Made by a program: the position numbers and the translations under genes
From: Mangifera indica
Lineage: Eukaryota; Streptophyta; Magnoliopsida; Sapindales; Anacardiaceae
DNA length: 64,000 bases
Assembly (NCBI RefSeq): GCF_011075055.1
Contig: NC_058138.1
Span: 22,480,928-22,544,927, forward strand
Direction of reading: 5' to 3'
Part shown: in pieces, positions 57,949-64,000 of the stretch
Layout of the letters: each line of letters begins with the position of its first letter
Numbering within the stretch: the first letter of the stretch is position 1
Notes under the pieces: model-generated
The model's input: the letters and a program-made list of their open reading frames with translations, nothing else
The model's database searches: none
Told to the model about the DNA's origin: nothing

Positions 57949-60900
57949 ATGGGTCGTCGTGATCAAAGGAAAGAAGCTCGATTAGCTAAGAATCAAAGAA
58001 AGCACCAAGCTTGGATGGAGCATCAGGTTTGAGAAAATATACTGTTTATTTGTTGAAAATATTTTGTGATATTTGTATTTACAAATTGATTGTGGAATTG
58101 TATTATATGATTTTAATGCTTATTGCAGAAATCCCAGAAATTGAAGAGAATAAACAAGGATGTTAAGTTAAAACATGGGAAAAAATCACAAGGTTTATTC
58201 GCGCAGACTAATTCTGAGGAAAATCAGAGCTTGAAGGAATTGATTTTATCAGAAGAAGATGAAGTGAAGTTGAATTGTTTGTGCCAAAAGGAGTCTACAT
58301 CATCTAAGAAAACAAAGAGACGAAAGAAGGATCTCGATAAGGGAGCTCGGAAAACAAAGTTTGAAGAATTTCTTAAATTGGATGTGCCGAATTCTAGCAT
58401 AAGTGCAGAGGAAGATTTGGAATTAGAGAAGAAACTTGCAAAGAAACTCAAGGTGAAAAATGGAAAAATAAGGGGAGAGGATGATGCCTTAAATGTTTTG
58501 TTTGAAGGAATTCCATCTGTTTTCCATTCCTCCGTGGAAGAAGAAGATAATTCCAAGGCTGAAGAACAACCTGCCAAGAAGAAACGCAAGAAGCAAAAGT
58601 CATTGGAACAGGAACTAGAAGGTGAGAGTGAAGGTGATTTAGAAGTTGAAATGCCCAAGTCAGAGGAAACCAATGGCGCAGATGTGGCTTTGGAAGAAGT
58701 TCCTACCAAGATAGGTTCGCGAAAGAGGAAGAAAAAAAAGTTGTCAGAGCAAGCACAAGACAATGTGGTCTCTGAGACTGCTGGTGCTGTCTCCAATCCT
58801 GTGGAAACTCAGGATGCAGAGGTGGCTTTGGTGGAAAGTACTGCCAGGGAACCCACATTGGAAAGCAGTGTAAGGTATGTTCCTCCTCACTTGAGATCAC
58901 GTGCAGGAAATGAGTCAGAAGAGCATACTCAAATCCGTAGAAGGGTTCGAGGTATGAAAATTGAAGTTTTGGGTGAATTTTGGAGTCTCTATCTTGAAAT
59001 TGAAACTTGACATGGTTTCTATTTTTCAAAATGTTTCAGGTCTTTTGAATAGATTGTCTGAATCTAATGTGGAATCAATTACAGGAGAAATGTCAACAGT
59101 CTTTCTTGTACGTTGTCATTTTAATTATATCCTAGTTTGTTTCTCTTTACTTTTCTATATAATTTCATTTTGTAATCTGATTGGGGGGATGATGGAAACC
59201 ATTGTTGTAGTAGACTTACTCTTAAATGCTATCACCACTTAAAGGGACTTAGCTTTTGAAATTATTATAATCATGTGATCCAACTTTTTTGATCTGTGAG
59301 TCCAGCATAGGTAGAACATTGTTCTTTGGTGGCTGCTTAGTGGCTGTGCTGAGGCCAAATTACTGATGTATTTGGTTGTGGGTGCATTGAAAGTTCTAGA
59401 TCAAATATCCATTTCTATATAATTCAAATACATTGAATGAAGTTGCCGATCAAGAATTATAACTTAACTCTTCCATCTTACCTGTTTGCAGTCTGTTGGC
59501 CGCAGTGTTGGTTCTAAGATTATCAGTGAGGAGCTGTTGGCTTCTTGTTCTACCGGTCCTCGTGGCAATGAACAGTTAAGAGATTACTTTATATTCTAAT
59601 TCAATGTCTCCTTATCCCGTTTCTTTATCAATTTCACCTTTAGGAGTCATGAAGTATATCTGAATATAAATTATTGTCATAGATTATTTATTTCTTCTCT
59701 AGCTATTGATTTTCTCATATCTCCTGCTTTCTTAAACTGAAGACATTTTATTGGATTAATGATGCAATAATGTGTTGTTTGTGCTGGTAACAAATCTTTT
59801 GAACTGTTTTACAATGACCCTATGTTCTCTGATATTCCCTCTGATTGATGGCTAGATCATGATTCAGTTGAAAATTTCTAAATTACTGTGATTGGTTTTT
59901 ATGACATGAGTCAGTTGACACATTGTGGTTCTTTTGGCCTTTACAAGTATCTATGAAATTTAATCACTTGTTAATGTAAATCTATGTACATAGATGTATG
60001 ACATGTCAGATAAAGAAATATTATCAGTTCTATTTTACACCATGCACTATGGGATAGTGATGTAGAGAATCAGCCTATTTTTGTGTTCAAATAATTTGTG
60101 AACTTCCATTTTTAAAACGTTATATGTGGCTGTTATTTCAACTTATTTTTGTTGACGAAAATATATTTTATTCTGGGGAACTGTTTGACAACACTTAGGC
60201 ATATAATTTTATTGTGATTGTAACATCAAGTTATTTTGGTGCACTTTTGGATAGTCTCTTTTACTCTTTTTTGCTTGTTATTGGAGTTCTATATGCAATT
60301 GACCTTTTAAATGTTCTCTGTTTAGGTATGCTGCTGTTTTTGCAGCTTTTGTTGCAGGCTTGGCATGTTTGTTAGGAATTGACTTCAGTGCAAAGCTTAT
60401 GGCTTCACTTGCTCAGTCTTTTGAGGTTTGCCTTACAAATTTTAAACAATTATTATCACTATTCAAAGTGGTTTGTTTTGATTTGTAATTATTCTCAAGA
60501 TAAATTAACTATTTACACTTCAAAGTGGAAACCTTCCAAGTTTATTATCATTTCAGCTGTTTGCTTGTTAGGAATGTCAAAGTTTTTGTTAACTGAATTA
60601 TACTAATCAACTGAAAGCACCTTTTTTATCTTTTCACAGAATGAGTACCTCAAAAAGGACAATATTTCCTTGCGAAATCTTACTCTTCTGCTCTCCTACT
60701 TATGCATATTTGGAGTTTTCTCAAGGTGAGCAATCTGCTCTAACAGGGTTGCCTGACTTTGCTTGGACAGCATCTCTTCTTCATAAAAATGACTTTTCTT
60801 TGAAAATAGATCTTTAGGATGTGAGACCATGATCATGTGTCTGGCAACTGCCCGGAGTCTCCAACTCCAACTGTTTTAGACAGTGAAGATCTAACTGGAG

Positions 60901-63900
60901 CCATATGCCTCAAAACTAGGTTAGAACCAAGAATATCCCTTGTGCTTTCAAATGACCCCCTTAGTTAAGTACCAACTGCTTGGTGTCTGCCACAACATTA
61001 ATATTAAAGTGCCAGAATTAAGCTTCCTTTGGGCATTAAGATTGGTGCTTGATGTACGGTATATCTTACGAGCTTTACCCTAGAATGTTGATTCCAATCT
61101 GTTTCACCTAGCATGACCAAATAGGGCTCTAAAATGTTAGAAAACCCTAGTTTAATAGCTGAGCTTCTAATCTTGTTTTACAGTGAGTTGATATATGACT
61201 TTCTCATCACGTTGAGCAAGCGTTTAGCAGAGATTGATGTCTCTACCATCTTGACAATTTTGCAATGTAAGCCCTGTTCTCTGTCTGTCTCTGGTTTCAA
61301 TTTTTTAATAGAAGCAACAAGCAGAATATCATTTATGAGTTTAAGACCTGTATCATTTTTTTAATTGGAACTGGTATTGATTGAATAGGCTGTGGCATAA
61401 AAATAAGGGGCGATGATCCTGTTGCTATGAAAGATTTTATTCTTAGTGTTCAGAATAAGGTAAACGAGTTGAAGGCTTCCCCTGGAGATGGCCAGAAAAA
61501 TATAAATAGCAAAAGAGTAAGCTGTTTTGAAAAATATCAAATTTTCAATGTTTTTGTTATTATTTTAGTTGCTAATTTGTAGATACTTTGCTTTGTTATT
61601 CATGCAGATGGAGTTCATGCTTGAAACCATATGTGACATCAAAAACAACAAAAAAAGGCCTAAGGAGGATACTGTGCAACACACACGGATAAAGAAATGG
61701 CTACAAAAGGTATTGCTAGTTAAGACTTAAGAGTATTTCTTTTATTGTCTTCATTTGCTTTAAATTCCCTCTTCTTATCCATTTTGAATGGCTTCAGGAG
61801 TGATAGGATACTTTCCATTGACCTCTTTACCTATCCGACATTGATTGGGTAGAATTAGCTATACTTAAGTGTCTTTAAGGGAATTCAAATCACTCCTAAA
61901 AACTATGCTAGAACTTCTTGTTAGTATTATCTCTTACATCATACATGTCTTTGTTTCAAATCTGAAAACTTCAGTCAAGCTGAGCTTGATGCTTATTATT
62001 GCTCGTATGAACTTGATATGTTTGGATATAGTTCATGACAACAATGGAAGAAGCAATCTGTAAGGTCAACGAAATTATGTAGTGCTTACTTGTCATTGTT
62101 TGACAATTATGAGAAACTGAAGTTGTAACTAGCTGCTATATGAAGTTGTTAAATAATATTCGTCATATAGTTTATTTGCTTTAGGTTTTTACGTTGTTTT
62201 TGTTGTTCTATATTGAAATATGTCTTCATATTTGCAGTTAAGAGTTGAGGATATTTTAATAAGGGGACTAACATGGAGCAAGCTTCTTGATCCTGACAAA
62301 AAGGGTCAGTGGTGGTTGTCTGGGGATACGGCAGCCCAAGCAGAAAATGAAGTAGAGGTTGCTAGAACAATTGACAAAGAGGTTCTTGAAGCCCAGAAAA
62401 TGCTGCAGCTTGCTGCTGCTATGGGAATGAATACTGAAAATAGAAAGGCAATCTTTTGTATTATAATGACTGGAGAGGATTACATCGATACAATTGAGAA
62501 GCTTTTAAGACTGGATTTGCCTGCAAAGCAGGTGGGTATATTGCGCTTTATTTCTTAATTATTTTTCAACTCCATATAATTTTTTGCTTAATTTTGGTTT
62601 TATTTGTCTACAGGACCGAGAGATTATACGGGTTCTTCTAGTGTGCTGTTTGCATGAGAAACATTTCAATAAATATTACACAATACTGGCATCCAAGTTG
62701 TGTGAGCACGACAAAAATCACAAGTTTACCTTGCAGGTATAACTCTGCATTTCTTGAGTAACATTTTATAGGGTAACAAACCTATATCGATACACAAGTA
62801 ATTATTACTTCAGTTGATCACAAAAGAACTAAAGGAAGAGAATAAGAAATAATAAATGACTTTTATAAATTTGTGAAGTATCCTAGGTACTGTGTCATCA
62901 AATATTACCGAGGTTTTGTCTGTCAAGTGTACAAAAAATACACTATAATTTTGTCAACATATTTTATCTAAAATGAAGCAGAGCAAGATATTAAGAACTC
63001 TTTATGGGGCCTGACCTGAGTCCACTAATTTATACCTCTAGTCATGATTAATGGTAAAGTCATAATATAGTTTTATTTCCAGTTACTATGGTGAAAACTC
63101 ATAGTAGTATAAATTTTAGGATCTTAGTGTAGATCAAGTTCATGTCTCTATACTTCCTTGTTGGTTCTTATCTTAACTCTATAAATTCATTAGACATTAT
63201 TTTAGTTTTGTTGTGGATGCAAAACTGAGGTTGGTTTATCTCCTTTCGTGTTGCTGGGTGATACAAAATCTTTTACCAGGTTATACCTGTTGGAGGGGTT
63301 GTTATTAGGAGAGTCAATAGAGAAACCACTATTAGACTTTTCATTTTTAGAGTGATCTGAAATCATATTTAATAAACTTTACATGGCATGAAGTTGTGAA
63401 TTTCGGTTATCGAAAATTCATGTTTTAAGCAAGTCATTTTAATTGAAGCCTTTGAGATTGTTGAGATTCTATTGCTGTGATCGCATTTAATTTAATTTTT
63501 CTCTCCTCCAATCTTCCTTTTCTGGTATGTTTACAGTATTGCATTTGGGACTACTTCAATGAGCTGGAGTCAATGCCACTTATAAAATCAATGCACCTTG
63601 CCAAGTTTGTGGCAGATATGATTGCGTCGTTCAATCTCTCACTTGGGGTTTTGAAACCTGTCGACTTCAGCAGCTCCATTGTGCTAAACAAGAAAAGGGT
63701 TGTGCATTTTAGGATGCTATTTGAATACATATTTGAGTATCCTGATGATCTCGTATCAAAAATTTTTGATCGAATATCTGTCAACCCCGATCTTGAAATT
63801 CTTCGAGATGGCATAATGTTTTTCATGAAAGAGTATGTTGTGAGAGCTAACAAAGAACTCACTAGTAAATTCAAGATCGTAAAGAAAGTTCTTAAATATG

Positions 63901-64000
63901 TACCTGTTCTTATGTGAGTTTGATCAGTACATTAATTATATATGCCAAGCCCAGATTTTGTAGTTCAATTTTGCCTATTTAGTAGTCAGTTTCTTTCAGG
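57949..64000 (+). CDS. NOM1/Sgd1-like nucleolar MIF4G-MA3 protein, 3' end beyond window
   Basis: Twelve exons in phase: 57949-58026, 58129-58951, 59040-59107, 59492-59574, 60326-60425, 60640-60725, 61184-61266, 61389-61516, 61608-61709, 62238-62531, 62614-62736 and 63537-63913, giving 781 codons so far. The GTGAGT donor at 63914 and the TTTCTTTCAG acceptor ending at 63999 show a further exon starts at 64000. The N-terminus is MGRRDQRKEARLAKNQRKHQ, then a long Lys/Glu-rich nucleolar-type region (several KKRKKQK/RKRKKKK runs), then SVRYVPPHLRSR (about 265-276), a MIF4G domain (about 285-520) and an MA3 domain (about 590-700; REIIRVLLVCCLHEKHFNKYY). In yeast and human, Sgd1/NOM1 works in 18S rRNA processing with the small-subunit processome; NOM1 also binds PP1. 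Matches Arabidopsis At5g17930 in architecture and length. Confidence 0.93.

Noticed and set aside
58224..58796. 190-codon minus-strand frame
   Set aside because: It is the antisense shadow of the Lys/Glu-rich exon 2 of the NOM1-like gene, giving Ser/Phe-rich nonsense.
1..64000. CRISPR arrays, rRNA genes, bacterial operons, viral insertions
   Set aside because: Nothing of these kinds was seen. Repeats present are plant transposons, microsatellites or gene duplications.

Overview
This window is plant nuclear DNA, almost certainly from a eudicot and probably a rosid (inference). All the evidence agrees: intron-rich genes with GT-AG splice sites, a chloroplast-type enzyme with a transit-peptide-like start, a MIR166 precursor, plant-only protein families, AT-rich intergenic DNA, long (TA)n microsatellites and several small transposon families. 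No bacterial, viral or organellar block was seen.

Layout. 1-677 is the 3' end of an MCTP gene (C2/transmembrane tether). About 4391-4721 (-) is a MIR166 precursor, recognised from the mature miRNA complement and a paired opposite arm. 8754-10684 (+) encodes a 206-aa single-pass membrane protein I cannot name. 11477-17576 (-) is a 1082-aa ankyrin + RCC1 protein (IBtk-like). 20604-25580 (-) is tubulin-folding cofactor B. 27438-31935 (+) is cystathionine beta-lyase. 34769-40037 (+) is a PF09713 (plant protein 1589) protein. 41513-45091 (-) is a BPA1-like RRM protein. 57949-64000 (+) is a NOM1/Sgd1 MIF4G-MA3 nucleolar protein that continues past the window. For the multi-exon genes I joined exons by splice consensus and reading phase; every join keeps frame.

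Between about 46.3 and 57.1 kb lies an accessory block unlike the housekeeping genes around it. It holds a broken annexin, two tandem RTM2-like small-heat-shock/transmembrane genes plus a third relic, and a birth-and-death cluster of defensin-like secreted peptides. That cluster has two intact genes and three broken copies, and is interrupted by SINE-like, hAT-type and other insertions whose target-site duplications can be read directly.

The most interesting structural feature is a roughly 1.3-kb duplication. The promoter, 5' leader and leader-intron region upstream of the IBtk-like gene (about 18185-19512) recurs at about 25905-27195. There it sits between the divergent starts of cofactor B (-) and cystathionine beta-lyase (+), so the second copy may now serve as a captured, possibly bidirectional, promoter.
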